From Actinophytocola sp963729115 (GTDB taxonomy: Bacteria > Actinomycetota > Actinomycetes > Mycobacteriales > Pseudonocardiaceae): 64,000 bases of DNA. This document shows positions 29,878 to 39,029 of the stretch, in pieces. A program made the position numbers and the translations under genes. The notes under the pieces were generated by a model. That model did not search any database. It had not been told where the DNA came from and was given only the letters and a program-made list of their open reading frames with translations. Every line of letters begins with the position of its first letter. The first letter of the stretch is position 1. The DNA is taken from assembly GCA_963729115.1 (NCBI GenBank), contig CAVSMR010000023.1, forward strand, positions 1-64,000, given 5' to 3'.

Positions 29878-32379
29878 TCAGGCGCGCAGGACGGCGCCGT
29901 ACCGGTCCCCCGCCGCCGTGACGGCGGCGTCGCGGGCGGCGGTGGCCTCCTCGATGGTCAGCGTGCGGTCCGGGGCGCGGAAGCGCAGCGCGTACGCGAG
30001 GGACCGCTTGCCCTCGCCCACCTGCTTTCCGGTGAAGACGTCGAACAGGTTCAGGTCCTCGAGCAGGTCGCCACCGCCACCCCGCAGCGCCGCGGTCACG
30101 TTCGCGGCCGGCACGGTGTCGTCGACGACGAGGGCGACGTCCAGCAGCACCGGCGGGTACGGCGACGGCGCGAGGGCGGGCCGGCGCTCCGCCAGCGGCA
30201 GGCCGTCCAGCTTGAGCTCCATCGCGCACGTGCGCTTCGGCAGGCCGAGTGCCTCGACGACCTTCGGGTGCAGCTCGCCCGCGTAGCCGACCGGCAGGTC
30301 ATCCACCAGCAGCTGCGCGCACCGGCCCGGATGCCACGGCGGCAGCTCTCCGGCCCGTACGGTCAGCGACGCGTTCGAGGCCTCGGCCACGACCTCGGCC
30401 GCTCGCACGGCGTCGGCCCAGCCGGCCTCCTCGCCGGGACCCCACCAGCCGGCGCGCCGGCGGTTGCCGGCGAGCACGACCGCCACGTGCGTCGGCTGCT
30501 GCGGCAGCGCCGCGTTCAGGCTCGCGAGCTGCGCGTCGCTCGGGCGGGCGCCCACGCCCAGCCGCGGCATCGGCGACCGCGGGCCCTTCGGCAGCACGAC
30601 CTGTCCGATGTGGAACAAGGCGACGTCCCGCGCGCCCCGGGACACGTTGCGCACCAGCACATCCAGCATGCCGGGCAGCAGCGTGGTCGCGAGCTCCCCG
30701 TGGTCGGCGTCGAGCGGGTTCTGCAGCGTCACCGTCCGCCGGCGGCTGTCCTCCGGCGCCAGGCCCAGCTTGTCCCAGATCGACGGCGACACGAACGGGA
30801 ACGGCAGCACCTCGACGTACCCGGCCTCGGCCAGCGCCCGCCCCACGGTCCGGCGGCGGCGCTGCGCGGCGGTGGCCCCGCGGCCCGGCTTCGTGGCCGG
30901 CAGCTCCGCCGGGATGGCGTCGTAGCCCTCGAGCCGCAGCACCTCCGCCACGAGGTCCGCTGGCTCGGCCAGGTCCGGACGCCAGCTCGGCGGCTGCACG
31001 GTCACGATCGGCGTGCCGTCGTCGGCCGAGCCGACCTCGGTGCCGCAGCCGATCTGGCTCAGCCGCCGCACGGTCACGCCGCGCTCGTAGGGAACGCCGG
31101 CGACCCGGTCGGGCAGGCCGATCGCCATCGTCACGGGTTGCCGCGCCGGCGGGGTGCCCACGTCGGTGCGGCCGGGCTGGATGCTGCCGTCCGCCTCCTC
31201 CCGCAGCAGCCGGGCCGCCCGCTCCAGCGCGGCCGGCGGCAGCAGCGGGTCGACGTAGCGTTCGAACCGCCGGGACGCCTCGCTCGGCAGCCTGTGCCGG
31301 CGCACCGCGCGGACGATCGACGACGGGTCCCAGATGGCCGACTCGAGGAGGATGTCGGTGCTGTCCGGCCGCACCTCGGTGCTCGCGCCACCCATCACGC
31401 CGGCGAGCGAGATCGGCCCGGAATCGTCGGCGACCACCATGTCGTCCGGGTCGAGCGCGTGCTCGACGCCGTCCAGCGTGGTCAGCTTCTCGCCCTGCGC
31501 CGCCCGCCGGACGACGATGCGGCCCTTGAGCGACGGGGTGTCGAACGCGTGCATGGGCTGGCCGGTCTCGAGCATCACGTAGTTCGTGACGTCGACCGCG
31601 AGCGAGATCGACCGGATGCCGGCGAGCAGCAGCCGCCGGCGGATCCACCACGGCGTCGGCGCGGTCGGGTCCACGCCGGTGACCCGGCGGGCGACGAACC
31701 GCAGGCAGCCGTCGGCGTCCTCGATCTCCGCGGGGTACGCGACGCCCTCGGCCACCGGCACGTCGATGGCCGCGGGATCGCGGTACTGCACGTCCAGCGC
31801 GCACGCGAGCTCGCGGGCGAGCCCGCGCACCGACAGCGCGTAGCCGCGGTCCGGCGTGATCGACAGCGAGATGACCGACTCGTCCAGGCCGAGCAGCTCG
31901 ACCGCGTCGTCGCCGGCACCCGCGTCACCGCTGGGCAGCACGAGGATGCCGGTGTGGTCCTCGCCGAGGCCGAGCTCGCGGGCCGAGCAGATCATGCCGT
32001 CGCTCACCCGGCCGTAGGTCTTGCGCGCGGCGATGGCGAACCCGCCCGGCAGCACGGCGCCGGGCAGCGCGACGATCACCAGGTCGCCCTCGACGAAGTT
32101 CGAGGCGCCGCAGACGATCCCGCGCATCCGCGGCTCGTCCTCGTCGGCGTCGTCCGGCTCGACGACCTCGACCATGCAGAAGCGGATCGGCTTCTTGAAC
32201 TCCGTGAGCTCCTCGATCTCCGCGACCCGGCCGACCACGAGCGGACCGGTCACCTCCCCCAGCGGGGTGACCTCGTCGACGTCGATGCCGACCCGGACGA
32301 ACGCGTCCGCGAGCTGTTCCGCGGTGTACTTCTCGTCCGTCTCCAGGTGCTCGGTGAGCCAGCTGACGGGAACCCGCAC
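29878..32379 (-). CDS. pheT: Phenylalanine-tRNA ligase beta subunit
   Basis: 833 residues. N-terminal tRNA-binding (EMAP-like) domain about 40-150, B3/B4 editing domain (QPMHAFDTPSLKG), B5, the catalytic-like core and a C-terminal anticodon-binding FDX-ACB domain (PPVLLDVALVVDDTVPAANV). The GTG at 32379 (VRVPVSWLTEHL) has GAAAGGAA 9 nt before it; the open frame reaches 32442 but that part overlaps the pheS end region and lacks family similarity. 46 nt after pheS, same operon. Confidence 0.96.
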   Translation of the reverse strand: MRVPVSWLTEHLETDEKYTAEQLADAFVRVGIDVDEVTPLGEVTGPLVVGRVAEIEELTEFKKPIRFCMVEVVEPDDADEDEPRMRGIVCGASNFVEGDLVIVALPGAVLPGGFAIAARKTYGRVSDGMICSARELGLGEDHTGILVLPSGDAGAGDDAVELLGLDESVISLSITPDRGYALSVRGLARELACALDVQYRDPAAIDVPVAEGVAYPAEIEDADGCLRFVARRVTGVDPTAPTPWWIRRRLLLAGIRSISLAVDVTNYVMLETGQPMHAFDTPSLKGRIVVRRAAQGEKLTTLDGVEHALDPDDMVVADDSGPISLAGVMGGASTEVRPDSTDILLESAIWDPSSIVRAVRRHRLPSEASRRFERYVDPLLPPAALERAARLLREEADGSIQPGRTDVGTPPARQPVTMAIGLPDRVAGVPYERGVTVRRLSQIGCGTEVGSADDGTPIVTVQPPSWRPDLAEPADLVAEVLRLEGYDAIPAELPATKPGRGATAAQRRRRTVGRALAEAGYVEVLPFPFVSPSIWDKLGLAPEDSRRRTVTLQNPLDADHGELATTLLPGMLDVLVRNVSRGARDVALFHIGQVVLPKGPRSPMPRLGVGARPSDAQLASLNAALPQQPTHVAVVLAGNRRRAGWWGPGEEAGWADAVRAAEVVAEASNASLTVRAGELPPWHPGRCAQLLVDDLPVGYAGELHPKVVEALGLPKRTCAMELKLDGLPLAERRPALAPSPYPPVLLDVALVVDDTVPAANVTAALRGGGGDLLEDLNLFDVFTGKQVGEGKRSLAYALRFRAPDRTLTIEEATAARDAAVTAAGDRYGAVLRA

Positions 32380-32425
32380 GGGGTCGTTCCTTTCGTTTCC
32401 TGCGAACGGACAGTGGCAGTGGCGG

Positions 32426-33496
32426 TCAGAACGCCTCCACACCGAACGGCTGGGTGAACCGGACGTCGCCCTCCACCATGTCGCGCATGTCCGGGATGCC
32501 GTTGCGGAACTGGAGCGTGCGCTCGATGCCCATGCCGAACGCGAAGCCGGAGTACACGTCCGGGTCGATCCCGGCCGACCGCAGCACGCCGGGGCTGATC
32601 ATGCCGCAGCCGCCCCACTCGACCCAGCCGGCGCCGCCCGCCTTCTCCTCGAACCACACGTCGGACTCGGCGGACGGCTCGGTGAACGGGAAGTACGACG
32701 GCCGCATCCGGATCTTGGCCTTCTCGCCGAACATCGCGCGGGCGAAGGCGTCCAGGGTGCCCTTGAGGTGTGCCATGGTCAGGCCCTTGTCCACGGCCAG
32801 CCCGTCGATCTGGTGGAACACGGGGGTGTGGTGCGCGTCCGGCTCGTCCGGGCGGAACGTCCGGCCAGGGGTCACGACGTACACCGGCAGGTCCCGCTCG
32901 AGCAGCGCGCGCACCTGGGCCGGCGACGTGTGCGTGCGCAGCACCAGGCCGGAGTCCTCCGGCGCGGCGCGGAACGCGTCCTGCGTGGTGCGGGCCGGGA
33001 GGTCGGGCTTGAAGTTCAGCGCGTCGAAGTTGAACCACTCGGCCTCGAGCTCGGGGCCCTCCGCGATCTCGTAGCCCATCCCGATGAACACGTCGGCGAT
33101 CCGCTCGCCAAGCGTGGTGACCGGATGCCGGGCGCCGCGGGGCACGCGGTCCCACGGCAGCGTCACGTCGACCCGCTCGTCGCGCAGCACCCGCGCGTCG
33201 CGCTCGGTCTCGAGCTCCGCGCGCCGGTCGTCGAACGCCTCGCGGACGGTCTTCTGCGCCTCGTTGACCCGCTTGCCGGCGTCCGACCGTGCCTTGGGCG
33301 GCAGCGCGCCGACCTCGCGGCGGGCCAGCATCAGCGGCGCCTTGTCCCCGAGGTGGGCCGGTTTGACGGCGGCCAGCGCGGCCAGGTCGGCCGTGGCCGC
33401 GAACTCCTTGCGCGCCTGCTCGACGGCGTCCTGCAGGTTCTCCGGCGCGAGCGCCGCGACCTGCTTGGGGTCGTAGGAGTCGTTGGCTGCGGACAT
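32426..33496 (-). CDS. pheS: Phenylalanine-tRNA ligase alpha subunit
   Basis: Class II synthetase catalytic subunit of the alpha2-beta2 enzyme. N-terminal coiled-coil (about 1-90), then motif 2 HTSPAQVRALL / TFRPDEPDAHHTPVFHQ and motif 3 GFAFGMGIERTL. 356 residues. Upstream (33497-33720) I see neither a T-box nor a Phe-rich leader peptide, so no attenuation is evident. Confidence 0.97.
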   Translation of the reverse strand: MSAANDSYDPKQVAALAPENLQDAVEQARKEFAATADLAALAAVKPAHLGDKAPLMLARREVGALPPKARSDAGKRVNEAQKTVREAFDDRRAELETERDARVLRDERVDVTLPWDRVPRGARHPVTTLGERIADVFIGMGYEIAEGPELEAEWFNFDALNFKPDLPARTTQDAFRAAPEDSGLVLRTHTSPAQVRALLERDLPVYVVTPGRTFRPDEPDAHHTPVFHQIDGLAVDKGLTMAHLKGTLDAFARAMFGEKAKIRMRPSYFPFTEPSAESDVWFEEKAGGAGWVEWGGCGMISPGVLRSAGIDPDVYSGFAFGMGIERTLQFRNGIPDMRDMVEGDVRFTQPFGVEAF

Positions 33497-33647
33497 CGTG
33501 GGTGAGAGCTCCCCGGAAGGTGGCGGCTGCTTGCCCGCGGCGGGTGCGGAGGTGCTGCCCCGAGCACTGTGATCCTAGGTGATCGGGCGGTTCGCCTTGC
33601 ACGCAGACATGCCGCCGGCACGGGCGAAGTCGCGGGTGACGGCGCCG

Positions 33648-33722
33648 GTGATCGTGCGAGTGATCGTGCGAGTGTGAGTGATCGTGCAGGTGATGGTGCG
33701 GGTGATCCAGCGGGTGATCGTT
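33648..33722. repeat. Degenerate 12-bp tandem repeat
   Basis: Six to seven imperfect copies of GTGATCGTGCGA (variants GTGATGGTGCGG, GTGATCCAGCGG) sit between pheS and the membrane-protein gene and run up to that gene's stop. Each unit begins GTGAT. As the period is a multiple of three it keeps a frame open, but there is no evidence that it is translated. Confidence 0.8.
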
Positions 33723-34542
33723 ACCGGCGCCGCGGCGGGAAGGCGTGGCCCAGGTCGGCACCGCCGAACTCGGCCGCGGCGGCGCCATCGGCGGCGTACC
33801 GGTACAGCGCGGTCTGGTAGATCCCGGAGAGCGCGGTGGTGACGATGACGGCCAGCAGGCCCCACAGCACGGCGACGATCACGCAGCCGAGCGCGGTCGC
33901 CCCGCCGGCCGCGACGCCCAGGGCGACCAGCAGCACGCACGGCAGGAACAGGAGGAACCCGAACACCCCGATGCCGGCGTTGCCCAGCACGTTCTCGCCC
34001 CAGGTCCGGCGGAACAGCTCCCCCGAGCGGCGCAGCGCGTCCTTCGTGCCGACACCTTCGAGCACCAGCACCGGCAGCACGAGGTAGGTCACCAGGTTCC
34101 AGGCCATGCCGATCAGCCCGGCGACGATCCGGCCGAGGAAGCCGAGCCGCTCCTCGATCGCGCGCAGGATCACCGACACGGTGGCGGACAGCAGCGCCCA
34201 CGGCAGGATCCGGGCCCAGTTCGCACCGGCGACCTTCAACCCGCCGGCGACGCTCGGGTCACCGCCCCGCAGCGCGACGTCGGCCTGCGAGACGAGCGCG
34301 GCGTTGAAGAAGATCGCGACGTAGGCCGAGACGAGGTAGAACGCGCCGAGCAGCACGTAGGTGCCCGGGGTGGCCTGCTCGCGGTCGAAGTCGACGGTGA
34401 ACACGGCCGGCGTCAGGAAGATGACGGCCACGAGCAGGCCGGCGATCCCCGACAGCACCGGGAAGACCGCGAGCTCCTTGCGGGAGCGCAGCACGTGCCA
34501 GGACGCCTTGAACATCCGCCACGACGTCGCGAACCGGCCCAT
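33721..34542 (-). CDS. Integral membrane protein, DUF6159-like
   Basis: 273 residues with about six hydrophobic helices (AVFPVLSGIAGLLVAVIFL, YVLLGAFYLVSAYVAIFF and three more pairs). The N-terminal MGRFATSWRMFKASWHVLR and the amphipathic LEGVGTKDALRRSGELFRRTW are typical of a bacterial/archaeal membrane family of unknown role that I associate with DUF6159. The ATG at 34542 is preceded by GGGGGTG; an ATG at 34557 is also in frame. It ends in the 12-bp repeat tract. Confidence 0.75.
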   Translation of the reverse strand: MGRFATSWRMFKASWHVLRSRKELAVFPVLSGIAGLLVAVIFLTPAVFTVDFDREQATPGTYVLLGAFYLVSAYVAIFFNAALVSQADVALRGGDPSVAGGLKVAGANWARILPWALLSATVSVILRAIEERLGFLGRIVAGLIGMAWNLVTYLVLPVLVLEGVGTKDALRRSGELFRRTWGENVLGNAGIGVFGFLLFLPCVLLVALGVAAGGATALGCVIVAVLWGLLAVIVTTALSGIYQTALYRYAADGAAAAEFGGADLGHAFPPRRR

Positions 34543-34577
34543 CGACAACACCCCCATGTGGTTCTGGTGGAGCGAAC

Positions 34578-35396
34578 CTACCGTGCGCCGGGTGCGCGCT
34601 GGCGCCAGGCCGTGGCGTAGAGGCAGACCGCGGCGGCGGTGGCGAGGTTCAGGCTCTCGGCCGCGCCGTAGACGGGTACGCGCAGGGAGCGGTCCAGCCG
34701 GGCGACGACCTCGGCGGGCAGCCCGTGCGCCTCGCTGCCGAACACCCACGCGGTCGGGTCGGCGAGCCCCGGGTCGGCGGTGAGGTCGTCGGCCGCGTGG
34801 CCGTCGGCGGCGACGAGCCGCAGGCCCGCCGCGTGGCAGGCGTCGAGCGTCTCGTCGACGGTGGCGCGAGCGATCGGGAGGTGGAAGAGGCTGCCGGTGG
34901 AGGCGCGGACGCACTTGCCGTTGTGCGGGTCGACCGTGTGCCCGGCGAGGATCACGGCGTCGGCGCCGGCCGCGTCGGCGACCCGGATCACGGTGCCCGC
35001 GTTGCCCGGGTCGCTCGCCCCGGCCAGCACGGCGACCAGCCGTGACGAGCCGGCGAGCGCGTCGGCGAGGGAGACGTCGACGAGGTCGCAGACGGCGACG
35101 ACGCCTTGTGGCGTCACGGTTTCCGACAGCCCGGCGGCAGCCCGCTCCGTGACCGCGGACACGGGTACGCCGGCCTCGGCGGCCAGCGCCGCCACGTCGG
35201 CGGGCACGGCCACGGCGAACACCTCGTGCACGGTGCCGCGCCCGGCGATGCTCCAGCGCAGCGCCTCGCGCACGGCCTGCGCGCCTTCGGCGAGGAACCG
35301 TCCGGCCTTGACCCGGCCGGCCCGCCTCGTCAGGGCCCGCGCAGCAGCGACCCGGGGCGTCCTCTCGGTGAAAGGACCGTCCCCGGGTCGCGTCAT
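34578..35396 (-). CDS. tsnR: TrmH/SpoU-family RNA 2'-O-ribose methyltransferase
   Basis: SPOUT knot methyltransferase. The three motifs are NAGTVIRVADAAGADAVIL, VFGSEAHGLP and LNLATAAAVCLYA; an N-terminal L30e-like substrate-binding part precedes them (residues about 15-100). 272 residues from the ATG at 35396; the longer frame overlaps rplT. It lies 8 nt after rplT, like tsnR in mycobacteria; the precise target nucleotide is not evident from sequence. Confidence 0.88.
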   Translation of the reverse strand: MTRPGDGPFTERTPRVAAARALTRRAGRVKAGRFLAEGAQAVREALRWSIAGRGTVHEVFAVAVPADVAALAAEAGVPVSAVTERAAAGLSETVTPQGVVAVCDLVDVSLADALAGSSRLVAVLAGASDPGNAGTVIRVADAAGADAVILAGHTVDPHNGKCVRASTGSLFHLPIARATVDETLDACHAAGLRLVAADGHAADDLTADPGLADPTAWVFGSEAHGLPAEVVARLDRSLRVPVYGAAESLNLATAAAVCLYATAWRQRAPGAR

Positions 35397-35404
35397 CGGG
35401 GTGT

Positions 35405-35779
35405 TCAGGAAGCCTTGCCCTGCGGGTCGGCGTTGTCGCGTGCCACGTTCACCAGCGCGGTGAAGGCGGCCGCGTCGTTGACCGCGAGCTCGGCGAGGAT
35501 CTTGCGGTCCACCTCGACACCCGCGGCCTTGAGGCCCTGGATGAAGCGGTTGTAGGTCATGCCGTTCTGGCGAGCCGCGGCGTTGATACGGGTGATCCAC
35601 AGCTGGCGGAAGTCACCCTTGCGGGCCCGGCGGTCCCGGTAGGCGTAGTTGAGCGAGTGGAGCATCTGCTCCTTCGCCTTGCGGTACAGCCGCGACCGCT
35701 GACCCCGGTAGCCACTAGCCAGCTCGAGGGTCGTCCGGCGCTTCTTGTGGGCGTTCACCGCCCGCTTGACGCGTGCCAC
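35405..35779 (-). CDS. rplT: 50S ribosomal protein L20
   Basis: 124 residues, MARVKRAVNAHKKRRTTLEL followed by the family block ASGYRGQRSRLYRKAKEQ and NRFIQGLKAAGVEVDRK. Very basic N-terminal extension that threads into 23S rRNA. Third gene of infC-rpmI-rplT, 70 nt after rpmI. Confidence 0.98.
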   Translation of the reverse strand: MARVKRAVNAHKKRRTTLELASGYRGQRSRLYRKAKEQMLHSLNYAYRDRRARKGDFRQLWITRINAAARQNGMTYNRFIQGLKAAGVEVDRKILAELAVNDAAAFTALVNVARDNADPQGKAS

Positions 35780-35849
35780 GGTTCAAATCCTGTCGATCTC
35801 GAGGGCGGGGTCGAAATCCGCCCGGGTGGTCATGGGAAACGGATGCGGC

Positions 35850-36044
35850 TCAGCGGCCGAGCAACCTCTTGACGCGCTTGACGTCCTGCGGGGCGACCTC
35901 GGTGGTGCCGGCCAGGCGCCGGGTCAGCGTGCTGGGCTTCTTCTCCAGCTTGTGCCGCATGCCGGCCTTCTGCCGGCGCAGCTTTCCCTTGCCGGTGATC
36001 TTGATCCGCTTCGCGGTGCCGGAGTGGGTCTTGTTCTTGGGCAT
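35850..36044 (-). CDS. rpmI: 50S ribosomal protein L35
   Basis: 64 residues, basic, with PKNKTHSGTAKRIKITGKGK at the start and LAGTTEVAPQDVKRVKRLLG at the end, both diagnostic. Sits 72 nt after infC and before rplT in the canonical order. Confidence 0.98.
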   Translation of the reverse strand: MPKNKTHSGTAKRIKITGKGKLRRQKAGMRHKLEKKPSTLTRRLAGTTEVAPQDVKRVKRLLGR

Positions 36045-36116
36045 GTCAATCCTCGCGCTCGTCTACCGGGGCGCCACTCGAGGTCGCTCCGTGTCCTTGC
36101 CGGACGCTCCGGCCGG

Positions 36117-36671
36117 TCAGTTCGTGTCGGTGCCCGCGCTCGCCTTGGGCCGCGTCTTCTGGGACTTGTGCGGCGCCAGCACCATGATCATGTTTCGGCC
36201 GTCCTGCTTCGGTGCCGCCTCGACGAAGCCGAGTTCGGCCACGTCGTCGGCCAGCCGCTGCAGGAGCCGGTAGCCGAGCTCCGGCCGGGACTGCTCGCGA
36301 CCACGGAACATGATCGTCACCTTGACCTTGTTCCCGTGTTCGAGGAACCGGATCACGTGGCCCCTCTTGGTCTCGTAGTCGTGCGTGTCGATCTTCGGGC
36401 GGAGCTTCTGCTCCTTGATCACGGTGAGCTGCTGGTTTCGGCGGGACTCCCGCGCCTTCTGTGCGCTCTCGTACTTGAACTTGCCGAAGTCCATGAGCTT
36501 GCAGACTGGCGGTCGTGCCTGCGGGGCAACCTCCACGAGGTCCAGGTCCGCCTCCTGAGCGAGCCGGAGTGCGTCCTCGATGCGCACGATTCCGACCTGC
36601 TCGCCGTTCGGTCCGACCAGTCGGACTTCCGGGACTCGGATGCGGTCATTGATACGTGTATCGGAGCTGAT
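36117..36671 (-). CDS. infC: Translation initiation factor IF-3 (AUC start)
   Basis: Binds the 30S subunit and checks start codons. IF3-N (INDRIRVPEVRLVGPNGEQV), linker, and IF3-C (GHVIRFLEHGNKVKVTIMFR) are complete. The N-terminal family residues ISSDTRINDR begin at an ATC codon 36671-36669. GAGGAGG lies only 4 nt before it and no ATG or GTG is near; an in-frame start at 36749 would add 26 residues unlike IF3. I therefore annotate ATC as start, giving 184 residues. IF3 rejects non-standard starts, so this allows self-limitation, as known for the AUU of E. coli infC. Confidence 0.93.
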   Translation of the reverse strand: MSSDTRINDRIRVPEVRLVGPNGEQVGIVRIEDALRLAQEADLDLVEVAPQARPPVCKLMDFGKFKYESAQKARESRRNQQLTVIKEQKLRPKIDTHDYETKRGHVIRFLEHGNKVKVTIMFRGREQSRPELGYRLLQRLADDVAELGFVEAAPKQDGRNMIMVLAPHKSQKTRPKASAGTDTN

Positions 36672-36739
36672 GGGGCCTCCTCGGGCCGAGTTCTGGGTCC
36701 TGGCGACGCACGCGAACCCGAAGCCCCACACAGCACGAA

Positions 36740-36764
36740 CCCCGCGCACCTGGAGTGCACGGGG
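36740..36764 (-). promoter_or_regulatory. Hairpin in the infC leader
   Basis: In the transcript CCCCGTGCAC and GTGCGCGGGG pair over 10 bp (one G-U) around the loop TCCAG, about 69 nt before the infC start. No U-tract follows, so it is not a plain terminator; leader structures controlling infC-rpmI-rplT through L20 are known in other phyla, but nothing here shows which ligand would act. Confidence 0.45.
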
Positions 36765-37157
36765 CCCGCTTCCGACCGATCCTCGACAGTGGTCGTCGAG
36801 ACACCGCCACCGGCGCCGACAAGATCGGCGCCAGCCGCGGCGACCGGAACCCGGCCACTAGCGTGACTCGGGTGGGAGCGGGGCTCCACTTTCGCGGCCT
36901 CGTTCGCACGAGGCTGGTCGCGCTCTACAGACTAACAGAACGCCCCGGACGCCCGATTCATGCCGGTGCCCTCGGCGCCGCGGCGGAAGCGCCGCGGCTC
37001 ATCCGCACAGTGTGACCCGCTCACCGATCCGGGCGGCGTGCAGGTGAACCGTGAACGAAATGAACAGAAACGTGACCCGCGTCATAGCGTTTCGGACAAT
37101 CGCACCACGGGTATGTCAGCGCCGGCGCCCTGCCACTGGCCCCGCGAGGAGGTTTCC
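36765..37157. other. Divergent intergenic region infC / dicarboxylate transporter
   Basis: About 390 bp without a supported gene. It must contain promoters for the ribosomal cluster (minus) and for the transporter (plus). A GGCGCC-centred inverted repeat (GGCGCCGACAAGATCGGCGCC, near 36814-36834) and a GCCGCGGC-rich hairpin near 36975-37000 are visible. The stretch just before the transporter (37030-37130) is AT-richer, with TTCGGACAAT and GGTATGTC as weak promoter-like words. No firm assignment. Confidence 0.4.
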
Positions 37158-38552
37158 GTGTCCGAAACCGCAACCACCCCTACCCGTCGCCGGGACCGCA
37201 CACACGTGCTCTACATCGCGGTCATCGTCGCGGTCGTGCTCGGCATCCTGGTCGGGTTGATCTGGCCGGACTTCGGCAAGGAGCTCAAGCCGCTCGGCAC
37301 GGGCTTCGTGAACCTGATCAAGATGATGATCAGCCCGATCATCTTCTGCACGATCGTGATCGGCGTCGGCTCGGTGGCCCGCGCGGCCAAGGTCGGCAAG
37401 GTCGGCACGCTCGCCATCGGGTACTTCCTGGTGATGTCCACGATCGCGCTGATCATCGGCCTGATCGTCGGCAACATCCTGCACCCGGGCGACGGCCTGC
37501 AGCTCACCGACGCGCTGCGCGACGAGGGCAAGGGGCAGGTCGAGGAGAGCGTGGGCACGGTCGACTTCCTGCTCGGCATCATCCCGACCACGCTGGTGTC
37601 CGCGTTCACCGAGGGCAGCGTGCTGCAGACGCTGCTGATCGCGCTGCTCACCGGCTTCGCAATCCAGGCGCTGCGGGACAAGGGCCGGCCGATCCTGGTC
37701 GCGGTCGAGTACATCCAGCGGCTGGTGTTCCGGATCCTCGCGATGATCATGTGGGTGGCACCGATCGGCGCGTTCGGCGCGATGGCGGCGGTGGTCGGCG
37801 AGACCGGGGTCGACGCGCTGAAGAGCCTCGCGGTGCTCATGCTCGGCTTCTACATCACGTGCGTGATCTTCGTGTTCGGCGTGCTGAGCTCGCTGCTGTG
37901 GGTCGTCGCGCGGATGAACATCCTGCAGCTGTTCCGGTACCTGGGCCGGGAGTTCCTGCTGATCCTGTCCACGTCGTCGTCCGAGGTGGCGCTGCCGCGG
38001 CTGATCGCGAAGATGGAGCATCTCGGCGTGAGCAAGCCGGTCGTCGGCATCACGGTGCCGACCGGCTACTCCTTCAACCTCGACGGGACCGCGATCTACC
38101 TGACGATGGCAACCCTGTTCATCGCGGAGGCCACGGGCGAGCCGCTCACGTTCGGCGAGCAGATCTCCTTGCTGGTGTTCATGATCATCGCTTCCAAGGG
38201 CGCGGCCGGCGTCACCGGCGCGGGCCTCGCGACGCTCGCCGGCGGCCTGTCCACCCACCGGCCGGACCTCGTCGACGGCGTCGGCCTGATCGTCGGCATC
38301 GACCGCTTCATGTCCGAGGCGCGGGCGCTGACGAACTTCGCCGGCAACTCGGTCGCCACGGTGCTGGTGGGCACGTGGACGAAGGACTTCGACCGGGAGA
38401 AGGCCGGCCGGGTGCTGTCCGGCCAGGACCCGTTCGACGAGGCGTCGATGCTCGACGACGACCGCGGCGGTGACGACAGCGGCGACCACGGCGGGGCGAA
38501 GGAACCCGCGGCGGCCGAGCCGGCCGGGTCGGCCGACTCGACGAAGAAGTAG
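37158..38552 (+). CDS. Dicarboxylate/amino acid:cation symporter (DAACS family)
   Basis: 464 residues, start GTG at 37158 with GAGGAGG 6 nt upstream. Eight transmembrane helices and two re-entrant loops of the GltPh fold: the serine-rich loop LILSTSSSEVALPRL, the NMDGT-like VPTGYSFNLDGTAIYLTMA, and the final helix GIDRFMSEARALTNFAGNSVATVLV with the substrate-binding Asp and Arg. These agree with C4-dicarboxylate carriers such as DctA (arginine in the last helix). The C-terminal 50 residues are a charged, disordered tail rich in Asp and Ala. Monocistronic. Confidence 0.93.
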   Translation: MSETATTPTRRRDRTHVLYIAVIVAVVLGILVGLIWPDFGKELKPLGTGFVNLIKMMISPIIFCTIVIGVGSVARAAKVGKVGTLAIGYFLVMSTIALIIGLIVGNILHPGDGLQLTDALRDEGKGQVEESVGTVDFLLGIIPTTLVSAFTEGSVLQTLLIALLTGFAIQALRDKGRPILVAVEYIQRLVFRILAMIMWVAPIGAFGAMAAVVGETGVDALKSLAVLMLGFYITCVIFVFGVLSSLLWVVARMNILQLFRYLGREFLLILSTSSSEVALPRLIAKMEHLGVSKPVVGITVPTGYSFNLDGTAIYLTMATLFIAEATGEPLTFGEQISLLVFMIIASKGAAGVTGAGLATLAGGLSTHRPDLVDGVGLIVGIDRFMSEARALTNFAGNSVATVLVGTWTKDFDREKAGRVLSGQDPFDEASMLDDDRGGDDSGDHGGAKEPAAAEPAGSADSTKK

Positions 38553-38559
38553 ACCTGGG

Positions 38560-39015
38560 TCAGGCGCGCGTCCGGCGGCGGTATCCGCCGCCGGCGCGCC
38601 AGGACTCGATGACGAGGTGGTCGGCCGGATCGCCGACGTAGGTCAGCGCGACCTCGGCGATGTCGATGCGGAAGTGACCGGAGCCCTCGTTCGGGTTCTC
38701 CGCCGGCGGCGCGATCTCCTCGACACGGCCGGACAGCTTCGCGTCGCCCGCCCAGCGCCCCTCCGCGGGCGGATCGAGGCTGGGGCTGTGCACGGCGATG
38801 CGCGGGTCGCGGCGGACGTCCCGCAGCTTCATCGAGTCGCCCATCATGCCGAGCGTGACCTCGCCCGCCTCGAACTGGAGCTCGGAGCCGCTGATCCGGG
38901 GCGAGCCGTCGGCGCGCAACGTGGCGATGGTCTTGTGGATGCCCGCGCCGAACACGGCCCGCACCCGCTCGGCGAACTCCGGCGCGTCCCTCTCGATCTC
39001 CTGCCAGTTGACCAT
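38560..39015 (-). CDS. Pyridoxamine 5'-phosphate oxidase-family protein
   Basis: 151 residues of the split-barrel FMN/F420-binding fold: HKTIATLRADGSPRISGSEL, LGMMGDSMKLRDVRRDPRIAVHS. Such proteins bind FMN or F420 and the actual substrate is unknown. The ATG at 39015 is divergent from the TetR gene, with two copies of a palindromic operator between them, so this gene is the probable target of that regulator. Confidence 0.82.
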   Translation of the reverse strand: MVNWQEIERDAPEFAERVRAVFGAGIHKTIATLRADGSPRISGSELQFEAGEVTLGMMGDSMKLRDVRRDPRIAVHSPSLDPPAEGRWAGDAKLSGRVEEIAPPAENPNEGSGHFRIDIAEVALTYVGDPADHLVIESWRAGGGYRRRTRA

Positions 39016-39029
39016 CGTGTCCCCTCTTT

